Below are positions 7,275-15,325 of a stretch of 15,506 bases of DNA, one piece after another. The number at the start of each line of letters is the position of its first letter. Within the stretch, counting starts at the first letter, position 1. The notes below the pieces were generated by a model. The model saw nothing but the letters and a program-made list of their open reading frames with translations. It searched no databases and had not been told where the DNA came from. The DNA is from CAYTLQ01 sp964438715 (GTDB lineage: Bacteria > Bacteroidota > Ignavibacteria > Ignavibacteriales > Ignavibacteriaceae), in assembly GCA_964438715.1 (NCBI GenBank), contig CAYTLQ010000201.1, positions 1 through 15,506 of the forward strand, written 5' to 3'. The translations under genes were made by a program, and so were the position numbers.

Positions 7275-7964
7275 TCAACGGCTTCCCGTGAGCTTTAGTT
7301 CCGAAATTTCGGAGGCGAGCTTCACAATAGCTTCCACCTGTTCATCAAGCGTTAAATCAGAAGTATCTATTTCTATTGCATCGGAAGCCTTTGTCAAAGG
7401 GCTAACATCTCTGGAAGAGTCAACTTTATCGCGTGATACAATATTGTTTCTTATTTCCTCAAAACTTACCCCGGATTCTATTCCATTAACCTCCCTGAAT
7501 CGTCTTTCAGCCCTTTTATCTATCGAGGCAGTCATGTAAATTTTCAGGTCAGCATCTGGAAACACAACAGTACCAATATCTCTGCCTTCCATCACTACCC
7601 CGCCTGACTTTCCCAAATGACGCTGTTTCTCCACTAAAGCCTGACGCACTCCCGGTATTGCACTAATGGAACTCACCCGACTATTTATGAGTGGAGTGCG
7701 GATTTTATCGGTTACCTCTAACTCATCAATAAAAACTCTTGTTTTACCTTCGCTGTATTCTAAGCGTAGGTCACAATTCTTTAAATTTGCGATAATAAGC
7801 TCTTCATAATCGCTAATATTTTTTTCAAGCGCTAGCCAGGTTACTGCACGGTACATGGCGCCGGTATCGATATAAAGATATCCGAGCTTATCGGCGACCT
7901 TTTTTGCCGTAGAACTTTTACCTGAACCGGCGGGACCATCAATTGCTATGATCAATTTTTTCAT
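7275..7964 (-). CDS. cmk: cytidylate kinase
   Basis: Cytidylate kinase phosphorylates CMP and dCMP with ATP in pyrimidine nucleotide metabolism. The 229-residue protein begins with a P-loop, DGPAGSGKSS (residues 9-18), followed by YIDTGAMYRA (about 31-40) and the nucleotide-binding EGRDIGTVVFPDADLK. The lid-region signature RDKVDSSRDVSPL is complete. Length matches bacterial CMP kinase. The start at 7964 is fixed by MKKLIIAIDGPAGSGKS. It is the first gene of the cmk-ispH-rpsA cluster; a promoter-like element immediately before it suggests its own transcription start. No Shine-Dalgarno sequence is visible. Confidence 0.96.
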   Translation of the reverse strand: MKKLIIAIDGPAGSGKSSTAKKVADKLGYLYIDTGAMYRAVTWLALEKNISDYEELIIANLKNCDLRLEYSEGKTRVFIDELEVTDKIRTPLINSRVSSISAIPGVRQALVEKQRHLGKSGGVVMEGRDIGTVVFPDADLKIYMTASIDKRAERRFREVNGIESGVSFEEIRNNIVSRDKVDSSRDVSPLTKASDAIEIDTSDLTLDEQVEAIVKLASEISELKLTGSR

Positions 7965-7972
7965 AACTAAGA

Positions 7973-8001
7973 AATATACCGAAAAAAGGTGTATATTTCA
8001 A
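7973..8001 (-). promoter_or_regulatory. putative cmk promoter overlapped by an inverted repeat
   Basis: On the minus strand TTGAAA (8001-7996) and TATATT (7978-7973) are separated by exactly 17 bases, a good sigma-70-type match. The -10 ends nine bases before the cmk ATG, so the transcript would have almost no leader. A perfect 9-bp inverted repeat, GAAATATAC (7971-7979) and GTATATTTC (7991-7999), covers both promoter boxes and could be an operator. The region is AT-rich, so chance resemblance is possible. Confidence 0.45.
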
Positions 8002-8024
8002 ATTTATCGTGTTTCTTATTGGAC

Positions 8025-9401
8025 TTAAAAATTGTAAAAAAGTCTCAGAATAAAAAGCCTTCCGCCATCAACCTGACTAATCTTTTCTGAGGGAAGTTGT
8101 TGATTTACTATGGTGCCGGATGAAAATGTGTTTCGATTTTTGTAAAGGTAAACCGGAATAATTTGACTAATCGCAAACTCGGACATAATATGTTTACTTA
8201 GACGGATTATTGTCCCTATTTTTGCTCTGATTAATCCAGCCCGTTTAATTTCAAGTATGTATTTTTTGTAATCTCTGATACCCAAAAACAGAAATTCCGG
8301 TTGCCATGTTTCGGTAATTATTTCAGGAATAATATCATAATAGATTAGCCCAAGATTTATCTTCCCTTTTTTGAATTCATTTGATACATCAAATGAGAGA
8401 GAATGATATTTTAGACTACCTTGTAATCTCATGTAAAAGCGATTTATAAAAATCGATTGTATGATACTACTAAATGGCCATGACTCGATCACTCCAGTCA
8501 AATAAGCGCCAAAAAAATTATACTGATATTCAGTATCTATTCTCCATTTGTCCCCTATCGTGAAACTGCCATGGACAGAAACTGATTCTCTTTTATAACT
8601 AGACAAATTAAAATTGCTGAACTCCAATCCTCTTTCTAAAATTATACCTTGATACTTTTTCCTGCTAAATCGGTATTCAAATTGAAGTTTAAGCCATTTT
8701 AGATTTGTTTTTAATATGTAAAATACTTCCCGGTTAAATCCTGACAAACTTAAACCGGTAATCCTGTCCATTTCGCGCGGCATTGCAAAAGAGTTTTCGT
8801 ATCCAAATGTATATTCGGTTGACAGGTGTTTCATACTAAAGATATGAGTAAAATACATCAGCTTAGGTGGGTCATTCATTTTCATATCTTCTTCAAAATA
8901 TTTCGCTTCAACACCAAGCGGAATGGGATTGATTCCTGAGGAAAATTTATAATATGTGTTGAGAGAGTTTATCAGGAGAATCTTTGCCCCGATAGTAAAT
9001 CCTGCTACATTCTTTTCATCGGTCTGAATTAATTCTAAATCAGAAAAAAGGGTCAACCGTTTGAAATTCCTTTCATATTCTGCCATAAAACCGGTTGACT
9101 CCGATTTAATATTCACATTTAAACCACCAAAGGAGGCACGAGAGTTAACAAAATAAGTATTTCTAAATAGTGTAATTGATAATTTCTGATCATTAAGCGG
9201 CAGGGGGAACTTACAATAAACATTTTTTAATCCAATAATGCCGTAGTAATTCCCTGAATTATAACGCATTAAATCAAACAATTCCCCACTTAGAATTATG
9301 CTTTTTTCTTCATCAATTAAAGTGGAATCTCTCTGCCAGGCTTGTAAAAGCCCGGCAGAAAGAAACATTATAACTGCGCTTAGTCGGCAGAAGGACTTCA
9401 C
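8025..9401 (-). CDS. predicted outer-membrane beta-barrel protein of unknown function
   Basis: I do not recognise a named family. The 458-residue protein starts with a signal peptide (about 1-21, ending GLLQAWQ). The rest is rich in alternating aromatic and polar residues, for example LKLQFEYRFSRKKYQG and KWRIDTEYQYNFFGAYL, typical of transmembrane beta strands. It ends in LRLFYNF with a terminal Phe, the usual outer-membrane barrel signature. The start is a GTG at 9401 that overlaps the stop of the upstream lipoprotein gene (GTGA, 9398-9401), so the two are translationally coupled; GGTGA about ten bases upstream could serve as ribosome binding site. Coupling suggests that barrel and lipoprotein work as a pair. 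It precedes cmk by 60 bases on the same strand. Porin, transporter or adhesin roles are all possible. Confidence 0.6.
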   Translation of the reverse strand: MKSFCRLSAVIMFLSAGLLQAWQRDSTLIDEEKSIILSGELFDLMRYNSGNYYGIIGLKNVYCKFPLPLNDQKLSITLFRNTYFVNSRASFGGLNVNIKSESTGFMAEYERNFKRLTLFSDLELIQTDEKNVAGFTIGAKILLINSLNTYYKFSSGINPIPLGVEAKYFEEDMKMNDPPKLMYFTHIFSMKHLSTEYTFGYENSFAMPREMDRITGLSLSGFNREVFYILKTNLKWLKLQFEYRFSRKKYQGIILERGLEFSNFNLSSYKRESVSVHGSFTIGDKWRIDTEYQYNFFGAYLTGVIESWPFSSIIQSIFINRFYMRLQGSLKYHSLSFDVSNEFKKGKINLGLIYYDIIPEIITETWQPEFLFLGIRDYKKYILEIKRAGLIRAKIGTIIRLSKHIMSEFAISQIIPVYLYKNRNTFSSGTIVNQQLPSEKISQVDGGRLFILRLFYNF

Positions 9402-11302
9402 GGAGTAATGGTCACCTCATTCGAATAGATTGGGTTCAAGGTCCCGAATATGTACTGATTATAATAATAATTGTAATTTTCATCAGGAGTAGTCGTACGA
9501 ATTCTGTAAGTATATTGCGTCCCTGTAATAATTGAATAATCATCAACTGTAAAGCCACTAAAATATGAAGGATAAATTTCGTAAAAATTACCAGAATTTT
9601 CTTTTCTCTGAACCTTGTATGCCCAGGGGTTTCCGTTGGATAATCCGTTAACTAACCAACTTAGACGCACTCTTGGTAAATTCTGTAACACTGTAGCATT
9701 AAGATCGTGAGGCGGTGGAACAAAATAAATTTCCGACCAAACCTCTTTCTTTGAAACAATACTCAATACCGGTGCATTTTGAACATAATTTTTCAGTTCA
9801 TACACATTAAGACCATCTATCAGTTCTATTCGGGTTATTTCAACCGGTGTTGTTCCTGCATCACGGACAAATATTTCATAGCCCATCCATTCGTTAACTG
9901 TGCTCATATATGAATTTACTGCAGTGTAAATTTTAACTTTAAGTGATGTTGCATAACTATAATAATCGTAAACACCACGGATATTAATCCAACCCGTTAA
10001 CCGAAACGCGAATTCCTCATCTATATAAAGAAGTCGCTTTAGCGTCTCATTTGTCATCCCGGGAAGTAATCCCCTGATAGTGGGATCAGGAAAAACAAAT
10101 TCATTATAAGTGGCGGCGTCGAACTTTAAATGTACTCCATCATTCCCTGAGGGTTCAACACTATATGAAGGTAATAGTTCTGTCTTAGGATTTTGCGGTG
10201 GGTTACTCAGGAAGTTACCAATGTTAATGTTAATTGTATAATCGTTGCCGTCAGAATCCCCATTCTTTATTTCAACCTGAATTGTAGAGCTCAGTGCTGT
10301 TTCCATTTTATTTAAGTATTTCTTCACCGTGTCAAGATCACTTTGACTGATTCCGTCATTGCCAAGTTTTATTGCCGCATCTTGTTTATTTCCGGAAACA
10401 CGACCCAAATAATCGGCAGCATTTTTTAATTTTTGAACCATTCTGGTAAAGGTTGCCTTTGCTGCTAAAGCCCTCGCCTGGCCATCCGTTTTCAAATAAA
10501 AGAAATTTGTACTGTTTTTATTTAGGGCTGATAATAACGATGCCTGAGTGTAATCCGGAAGTTCGAACTTGTACATAAAGAATGTTTCAAGACCGAACTT
10601 TAATCCATTTAGTGCTGCCTCCAACAACGAAACTTCAGTGCAATATAGTGATATCGCAGAGAGAGTTGGATCACCCTGCATTTTACCACTGATAATAAAT
10701 CTGAACGATTCATTATCATCAATAAGCGCTAAATGAGAAATTGCTGAGTTTAGTTTTGGTAAAAAGTGATTTTCAAGTACGCTCTGTATTCTACTAATAA
10801 GTGGTGGGTCACCCAGGGCTTTCCTGAAAGAATATATCAGATTCTCACCAGCACCATTAAGAGAGACACTAAAAGCCGCAGTTCCGCGACGGAGAAGAGG
10901 TACAAACAATCCCTTTTTTATTGGGCTATTCAGATCGGATGAATCGATTTCTTTAATCAGTTTATTTATTTCGGGATTTGCGTACGCAGAAAGAATCTCA
11001 GTAATTGCAGCACCAAATCGGGCATCAATATTATTTGGATCCAGTTTTAGAGCTTCATTGTAAAGAGTTAAAGCGGATTCAAATTTATACTGATCAAAAT
11101 CGGTAAGGGTTTGATTATTGCCATTAATCATATTAAACATTTCATTTTCAACCATCTGATAAGCCTGATCAGATTTGACTTTTGAATTTGCAGGATTGGT
11201 CTCTTCTTCCTTTGTTGTTTCCTCACAACCAACAGTAAAGAGCAAAATTAATATAAGAGGCAAGGTTGAAATTTTACGGTAAATAAAGGTAAGGTAACTC
11301 AT
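9398..11302 (-). CDS. predicted outer-membrane lipoprotein with TPR-like and fibronectin type III-like regions
   Basis: This protein of 634 residues has a type II signal peptide, PLILILLFTVGC, with lipobox Cys26. The acidic residues right after the cysteine (CEETTKEEE) resemble the charged signals that send Bacteroidota lipoproteins to the cell surface; that is inference. A TPR-like helix pair, FESALTLYNEALKLDPNNID, lies near residue 75, and a helical region follows to about 350. The last 110 or so residues, with VRLSWLVNG and YKVQRKENSG, look like a fibronectin type III domain. The ATG at 11302 is chosen because AGAGGA precedes it at good spacing and the lipoprotein signal begins at once; an open extension to 11497 lacks support. 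Its stop overlaps the GTG of the barrel gene. No function can be assigned. Confidence 0.75.
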   Translation of the reverse strand: MSYLTFIYRKISTLPLILILLFTVGCEETTKEEETNPANSKVKSDQAYQMVENEMFNMINGNNQTLTDFDQYKFESALTLYNEALKLDPNNIDARFGAAITEILSAYANPEINKLIKEIDSSDLNSPIKKGLFVPLLRRGTAAFSVSLNGAGENLIYSFRKALGDPPLISRIQSVLENHFLPKLNSAISHLALIDDNESFRFIISGKMQGDPTLSAISLYCTEVSLLEAALNGLKFGLETFFMYKFELPDYTQASLLSALNKNSTNFFYLKTDGQARALAAKATFTRMVQKLKNAADYLGRVSGNKQDAAIKLGNDGISQSDLDTVKKYLNKMETALSSTIQVEIKNGDSDGNDYTININIGNFLSNPPQNPKTELLPSYSVEPSGNDGVHLKFDAATYNEFVFPDPTIRGLLPGMTNETLKRLLYIDEEFAFRLTGWINIRGVYDYYSYATSLKVKIYTAVNSYMSTVNEWMGYEIFVRDAGTTPVEITRIELIDGLNVYELKNYVQNAPVLSIVSKKEVWSEIYFVPPPHDLNATVLQNLPRVRLSWLVNGLSNGNPWAYKVQRKENSGNFYEIYPSYFSGFTVDDYSIITGTQYTYRIRTTTPDENYNYYYNQYIFGTLNPIYSNEVTITP

Positions 11303-11587
11303 ATTGAATCCTCTGTAAAAAATTGTTAAAAAAAAACGCACATACATGTAGAGGCTTCCGTAAGGAGTAGAAATGTTATAGAAACAGCAAATAAATAACA
11401 TTACCAAAATCAGAGTTAAATATACAGTATTTTTTTTAGAGAAATGGTGAGTATTATCATCAAACGCCTTTAATTTTCGATGAATTTCACAATTCAATTA
11501 TTAAAGTTGAATTATTCATCTATAATTCTTTTAGGATACTTGTTTTTATACTGCCATTCAAATATTTTTAAAATTTAAATTTTCAGA
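11303..11587. other. divergent intergenic region between the lipoprotein gene and smpB
   Basis: This 285-base AT-rich region must hold promoters for both directions. Near the leftward gene I see only the AGAGGA ribosome binding site (about 11310-11315). Near smpB I see a TATAAT box, a short inverted repeat (AATTCAA 11491-11497 with TTGAATT 11507-11513) and a 14-bp AT palindrome at 11570-11583. An open extension of the lipoprotein frame crosses part of it but is unlikely to be coding. No tmRNA, tRNA or riboswitch is recognisable. Confidence 0.6.
11498..11526 (+). promoter_or_regulatory. putative smpB promoter
   Basis: A perfect TATAAT lies at 11521-11526, 61 bases before the smpB ATG. The -35 is weak: TTATTA at 11498-11503 has 17-base spacing but only three matches to TTGACA. 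The flanking inverted repeat AATTCAA/TTGAATT brackets this -35 region. In such AT-rich DNA this is a tentative call. Confidence 0.3.
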
Positions 11588-12043
11588 ATGTCCGAAGACA
11601 GAATTAAGATCATTGTTACCAACCGTAAGGCAAGATTTGAGTATCAGATTATCCAGTCTTTTGAAGCAGGTATTGTCCTCACTGGTACTGAGGTTAAATC
11701 TCTTAGGTCGGGTAAAGTAAACCTTACTGATGCTTATGCTGTTATTGAGGCAAATGAAGTGTGGTTAAAATCTGCTCAGATAAGTGAGTATAAACAAGGT
11801 AATATTAACAATCATGACCCCTTCAGAGATAGAAAACTTTTGCTGAACAAATCGGAAATACGAAAATTTCGTTCGAAAATTCAGGAAAAAGGTTATACTC
11901 TGATACCGTTAAGTATGTACTTTAAGAATGGCAAAGTAAAAGTGGAAATTGGTTTTGCTCTTGGTAAAAAATTATACGATAAACGGGAAGCGATAGCGAA
12001 AAAAGATTTTAACCGCTCACAGGAAAGAAAAATAAAATATTAA
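11588..12043 (+). CDS. smpB: SsrA-binding protein SmpB
   Basis: SmpB binds tmRNA and brings it to stalled ribosomes for trans-translation and release. The 151 residues show the family pattern throughout: NRKARFEYQIIQSFEAGIVL, then GTEVKSLRSGKVNLTDAY, then RDRKLLLNKSEI, and the basic C-terminal tail YDKREAIAKKDFNRSQERK that enters the decoding centre and mRNA channel. Length is normal. There is no Shine-Dalgarno sequence before the ATG, only A/T-rich sequence, as is common in Bacteroidota-type genomes. The partner tmRNA gene is not in this window. tyrS follows after 69 bases on the same strand. Confidence 0.97.
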   Translation: MSEDRIKIIVTNRKARFEYQIIQSFEAGIVLTGTEVKSLRSGKVNLTDAYAVIEANEVWLKSAQISEYKQGNINNHDPFRDRKLLLNKSEIRKFRSKIQEKGYTLIPLSMYFKNGKVKVEIGFALGKKLYDKREAIAKKDFNRSQERKIKY

Positions 12044-12112
12044 TATGAAGACTTTTTTAACTGTAAATAATGAATTTTTATTCGATTATTAGTGTAAGGA
12101 GAATATCGAGAA

Positions 12113-13333
12113 TTGGAATTGCACTTCCCCCCTGTTAATGAACAGATGGATATTATCAGAAGAGGGGCTTCTGAGATCATACCGGAAGATGAACTTGTTA
12201 AGAAACTTGAATCTTCAATAAAAAATAAAAAACCACTCAATATTAAACTTGGCTGCGACCCTAGCAGGCCTGATCTTCATATTGGACATTCCGTTGTACT
12301 TCGTAAACTAGCCCAGTTTCAACAACTCGGTCATCAGGCAATACTTATAATAGGCGATTTTACGGGAATGATTGGCGATCCTACCGGGAGAAATGAAACG
12401 AGACCTGCCCTTACACTCGATGAAACACGAAAAAACGGTCAATCCTATTTTGAACAGGCAATCAAGATTCTCGATAAAAATAAAACCAAAATGGTTTACA
12501 ACTCTGAATGGCTAGGGAAAATGAGTTTTGAAGATGTTATTAAACTCGCATCACGATATACTGTTTCCCGAATGCTTGAACGGGATGATTTTACAAAACG
12601 CTATAAGGCGGGTGAACCTATCAGTATTCATGAATTTCTGTATCCGCTTGCTCAGGCAATGGACTCAGTTGCAATAAAAAGTGATGTTGAACTTGGTGGA
12701 ACCGATCAAAAATTTAACCTGTTGGTTGGCCGTGATATTCAACGCGATTATGGTCTTGAGCCGCAGGTTATTCTTACGATGCCCTTACTGGTCGGAACAG
12801 ATGGCGTTGAAAAAATGAGTAAATCTTATGGAAATTATATCGGAATCAGTGACTCTCCCGAGGATATTTTTGGTAAAACATTATCAATACCCGATACACT
12901 AATTTATCCCTACTTCGAATTAGCTACAGATATATCCAATAAAGAACTTAATGAAATTAAATCCCGACTTGAAAGTGGAACAGAGAATCCAAGAGATCTA
13001 AAACGACAGCTTGGCCGGGAATTAGTGAGAATGTACTATTCCGAAGACGCGGCTAAGGAAGCCCAGGATAATTTCGATAAAATTTTCATTAAAAAAGAGG
13101 TCCCCGATGATATTCCGGAATTGAAGATTGATGTTGAGCCGCCAAAGAATATAATTGAGTTGATTATGCTATCTGCATTTGCATCTTCAAAAAATGACGC
13201 AAGAAGACTTGTACAACAAGGTGGGGTTACTTTTAATAACGAAAAAATAACTGATGTAAACGCACCACTTGAGTATCAGAAAGAAAATATACTTAAAGTT
13301 GGTAAAAGGAATTTTTTAAAAATTATTTGTTAA
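12113..13333 (+). CDS. tyrS: tyrosyl-tRNA synthetase
   Basis: This class I aminoacyl-tRNA synthetase charges tRNA-Tyr. The 406 residues contain the HIGH motif at 56-59 (PDLHIGH), the tyrosine/ATP site region GDFTGMIGDPTGR, GGTDQKFN, the KMSKS loop at 234-238 and a C-terminal S4 RNA-binding domain from about residue 345 (SKNDARRLVQQGGV). GCDPSRPDLHIGH and the length place it in the TyrZ-like branch rather than the E. coli TyrS branch. The start is a TTG at 12113 preceded by AAGGAG at 12096-12101 with a rather long 11-base gap. The first ATG (12146) would remove HFPPVNEQ, which resembles the N-terminus of homologues, so the TTG is preferred. It lies between smpB and pdaD in one rightward unit. 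Confidence 0.95.
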   Translation: MELHFPPVNEQMDIIRRGASEIIPEDELVKKLESSIKNKKPLNIKLGCDPSRPDLHIGHSVVLRKLAQFQQLGHQAILIIGDFTGMIGDPTGRNETRPALTLDETRKNGQSYFEQAIKILDKNKTKMVYNSEWLGKMSFEDVIKLASRYTVSRMLERDDFTKRYKAGEPISIHEFLYPLAQAMDSVAIKSDVELGGTDQKFNLLVGRDIQRDYGLEPQVILTMPLLVGTDGVEKMSKSYGNYIGISDSPEDIFGKTLSIPDTLIYPYFELATDISNKELNEIKSRLESGTENPRDLKRQLGRELVRMYYSEDAAKEAQDNFDKIFIKKEVPDDIPELKIDVEPPKNIIELIMLSAFASSKNDARRLVQQGGVTFNNEKITDVNAPLEYQKENILKVGKRNFLKIIC

Positions 13334-13340
13334 TACAAGA

Positions 13341-13346
13341 AAGGAG
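13341..13346 (+). promoter_or_regulatory. Shine-Dalgarno site supporting the TTG start of pdaD
   Basis: AAGGAG is placed eight bases before the TTG at 13355. The ATG triplets nearby (13347 and 13359) are out of frame with the decarboxylase, so this site and the absence of an in-frame ATG decide for TTG. Confidence 0.7.
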
Positions 13347-13354
13347 ATGACATA

Positions 13355-13900
13355 TTGTATGTCCCAACTAAAATATTTTTCACAAAAGGGGTAGGACGCC
13401 ATAAAGAATACCTCAATTCCTTCGAATTAGCTTTGCGCAACGCGGGTATTGAAAAATGTAACCTCGTTACTGTCAGTAGTATTTATCCGGCGGGGTGTAA
13501 ACGAATATCGAAAGAAGAAGGACTGAAATTATTAAGCCCCGGGCAGATAACATTTTGTGTTATGGCCCGTAACTCTACAAATGAGCCAAACCGTCTGATT
13601 GCCTCATCAATCGGGGTGGCTCTTCCGGCAGATCCGGAACAATACGGATATCTTTCGGAACATCACCCTTATGGGGAAACCGAAAAAGTTGCCGGTGATT
13701 ATGCAGAAGATCTTGCTGCAACAATGTTAGCTACCACCCTTGGAGTGGAATTTAATCCTGATACTGACTGGAGCGAGAGAGAAAATATTTATAAAATGTC
13801 AGGAAAAATTGTTCGCTCGTATAATATAACCCAGTCTGCTGAAGGAGACAAAACAGGAATCTGGACAACAGTAATTGCTGTTGGTGTTCTTCTCCCCTGA
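13355..13900 (+). CDS. pdaD: pyruvoyl-dependent arginine decarboxylase
   Basis: The enzyme converts arginine to agmatine, the first step of the agmatine route to polyamines. It is made as a proenzyme that cleaves itself between two serines, leaving a pyruvoyl group on the new alpha chain. The family motif is present as LVTVSSIYPAGCKRI, with predicted cleavage between Ser41 and Ser42. GQITFCVMAR, SIGVALP and the conserved helix GDYAEDLAATML with its likely catalytic acidic residue follow. At 181 residues it is close to the archaeal enzyme of about 165. Translation starts at TTG 13355 with a good AAGGAG upstream. It follows tyrS by 21 bases and ends at a strong terminator. No agmatinase, agmatine deiminase or antiporter is seen next to it, so the downstream steps must lie elsewhere. 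Confidence 0.92.
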   Translation: MYVPTKIFFTKGVGRHKEYLNSFELALRNAGIEKCNLVTVSSIYPAGCKRISKEEGLKLLSPGQITFCVMARNSTNEPNRLIASSIGVALPADPEQYGYLSEHHPYGETEKVAGDYAEDLAATMLATTLGVEFNPDTDWSERENIYKMSGKIVRSYNITQSAEGDKTGIWTTVIAVGVLLP

Positions 13901-13912
13901 TTATCATTTATG

Positions 13913-13945
13913 AGAGCCGCTGTAACATTACTGCGGCTCTTTTTT
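13913..13945 (+). terminator. intrinsic terminator of the smpB-tyrS-pdaD unit
   Basis: An 8-bp GC-rich stem, AGAGCCGC (13913-13920) with GCGGCTCT (13933-13940) around a 12-base loop, ends in a run of six Ts. It begins 12 bases after the pdaD stop. The stop and last codons of the convergent symporter gene are inside this hairpin. In the opposite direction no T run follows, so it should act mainly on the rightward transcript. Confidence 0.85.
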
Positions 13946-15325
13946 ATTAAATCGCATCATTCCTGATATATGTATAACTACGGAAACTGTTAACCCAATT
14001 AACATCGGTTCAATCTGTGCATAAAATTCATTAAGCAAAGACAAGTAACGAAGTAAAAACCAAACTATACTTACGCCCGCTCCACAAATCATTTCGAAAA
14101 CTATAACTTTTTCACTCATCTTTCCCTTTTGGAAAAAGGCAGCGATTAATACGATAATAAATCCTGGAATAGCTATTGAGCCAAGTATGTACCACATCTC
14201 TACCACCGAAGGGATTAATAAACATAAAAAAATACCGACAAAGCCGACTATAATAGTCGCTATCATACTTGCCTTTCGGGGGGTTATATTTTCTTTGATC
14301 TGATGGATGTTGAAAAGATCATTCGTTAAGGTAGCAGATGAAAGTAGGAGAAAACTGTTTAATGTGGAAAGAACTGTAGCTAAAAGTCCTGCAAAAAATA
14401 TTCCTTTAATACCGGATGGTAAAATTTTATCTCCTAAAATAAGAAAAGCTTCAACAGGATTTTTCAGATCATTGAATAACGCTTTAGTGTAAAGTCCGGC
14501 AGATAGTGTGAGAAAATCGAACAGCATCCAAAATCCAATTGATATAATTATACCCCATCGGGCTACAGAAATATTTCTGGCAGATTTTACTCTTTGATGA
14601 AATCCCGGATCACTGAATGTAGTTATAGCTATCAACCACCAGACGAGAATAATCGTTGGAGAAAATGTTCCGGTAATAGTAAGATGACTACCCGGAAGAT
14701 GCTCCTGTAAGAAAGTAATTCCCCCGTAATGATTTGAGAGAAAGAAGAAAGCCGCTATAAAACCGGCAAACATTATAAAAAAAAACAAAACATCTGTGTA
14801 AAGATCTGCCTTTAATCCGCCTTTTAATATGTAAACACCGCTAAACAAGAAACTTATTAACAATGACGGAAGCAAGGGGATTCCGGTTACATACCCAATA
14901 ATATTTGCAGTCATAAGTAGGTAAGGAGCCGGATTTGTTAGGATAAGTATGATGACCGCTGATATTTTCCCGGCATGAGCACCAAACCGGCTCATTATTC
15001 GTTCAGGAATGGTTGTATAATCTTCAAAATGTATTTTTTTGGTGAAAATGAGTACATATAAAAGCGCAAATACATAATAAGGCAAACCTTGTACAAACCA
15101 TGTAACGAACCCATGAGAATACACAAACTCACCAACACCCAGTATTCCACCATACCAGGTTGAAACATTTGACAATACAAAAATGTAAAGACCTACATTT
15201 CTTCCTGCCAAAAAGTAACTTTGGTAGCTTTCATCCACATTTCGGGAAGAAAAATACGCAATCAGCGTAAGCGCTATGAAAAATAGTATAATAATAAAAA
15301 AATCAAAATTGCTAAAGGAGACCAT
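13928..15325 (-). CDS. sodium:solute symporter family (SSS) transporter
   Basis: This 465-residue inner-membrane protein has about 12-13 hydrophobic helices spread over its whole length and matches the sodium:solute symporter family. Supporting motifs are SYFLAGRNVGLYIFVLSN after the first helix, SDPGFHQRVKSARN in the middle, and GIFFAGLLATVLSTLNSFLLLSSATLTNDL, which is the usual small-residue, Ser-rich sodium-site helix of SSS proteins. The substrate cannot be read from sequence; sugars, amino acids, carboxylates or nucleosides are all transported by relatives. The ATG at 15325 overlaps by 14 bases the end of the gene upstream on the same strand, implying an operon. AAAGG lies about 13 bases before it, a weak ribosome binding site. 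The last residues KKEPQ are encoded within the convergent terminator. Confidence 0.88.
   Translation of the reverse strand: MVSFSNFDFFIIILFFIALTLIAYFSSRNVDESYQSYFLAGRNVGLYIFVLSNVSTWYGGILGVGEFVYSHGFVTWFVQGLPYYVFALLYVLIFTKKIHFEDYTTIPERIMSRFGAHAGKISAVIILILTNPAPYLLMTANIIGYVTGIPLLPSLLISFLFSGVYILKGGLKADLYTDVLFFFIMFAGFIAAFFFLSNHYGGITFLQEHLPGSHLTITGTFSPTIILVWWLIAITTFSDPGFHQRVKSARNISVARWGIIISIGFWMLFDFLTLSAGLYTKALFNDLKNPVEAFLILGDKILPSGIKGIFFAGLLATVLSTLNSFLLLSSATLTNDLFNIHQIKENITPRKASMIATIIVGFVGIFLCLLIPSVVEMWYILGSIAIPGFIIVLIAAFFQKGKMSEKVIVFEMICGAGVSIVWFLLRYLSLLNEFYAQIEPMLIGLTVSVVIHISGMMRFNKKEPQ

Noticed and set aside
11303..11497. N-terminal extension of the lipoprotein, with a hydrophobic stretch LTLILVMLFICCFYN
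   Set aside because: The inner ATG at 11302 has a good AGAGGA site and begins directly with a lipoprotein signal peptide; the extension would bury that signal and lies in AT-rich intergenic DNA.
11303..12112. tmRNA (ssrA) gene next to smpB
   Set aside because: The flanking gaps are 285 and 69 bases, shorter than a tmRNA, and no tRNA-like ends are recognisable.
12040..12240. Small minus-strand frame overlapping the smpB-tyrS junction
   Set aside because: Most of it lies opposite the conserved tyrS N-terminus and it has no ribosome binding site or recognisable motif.
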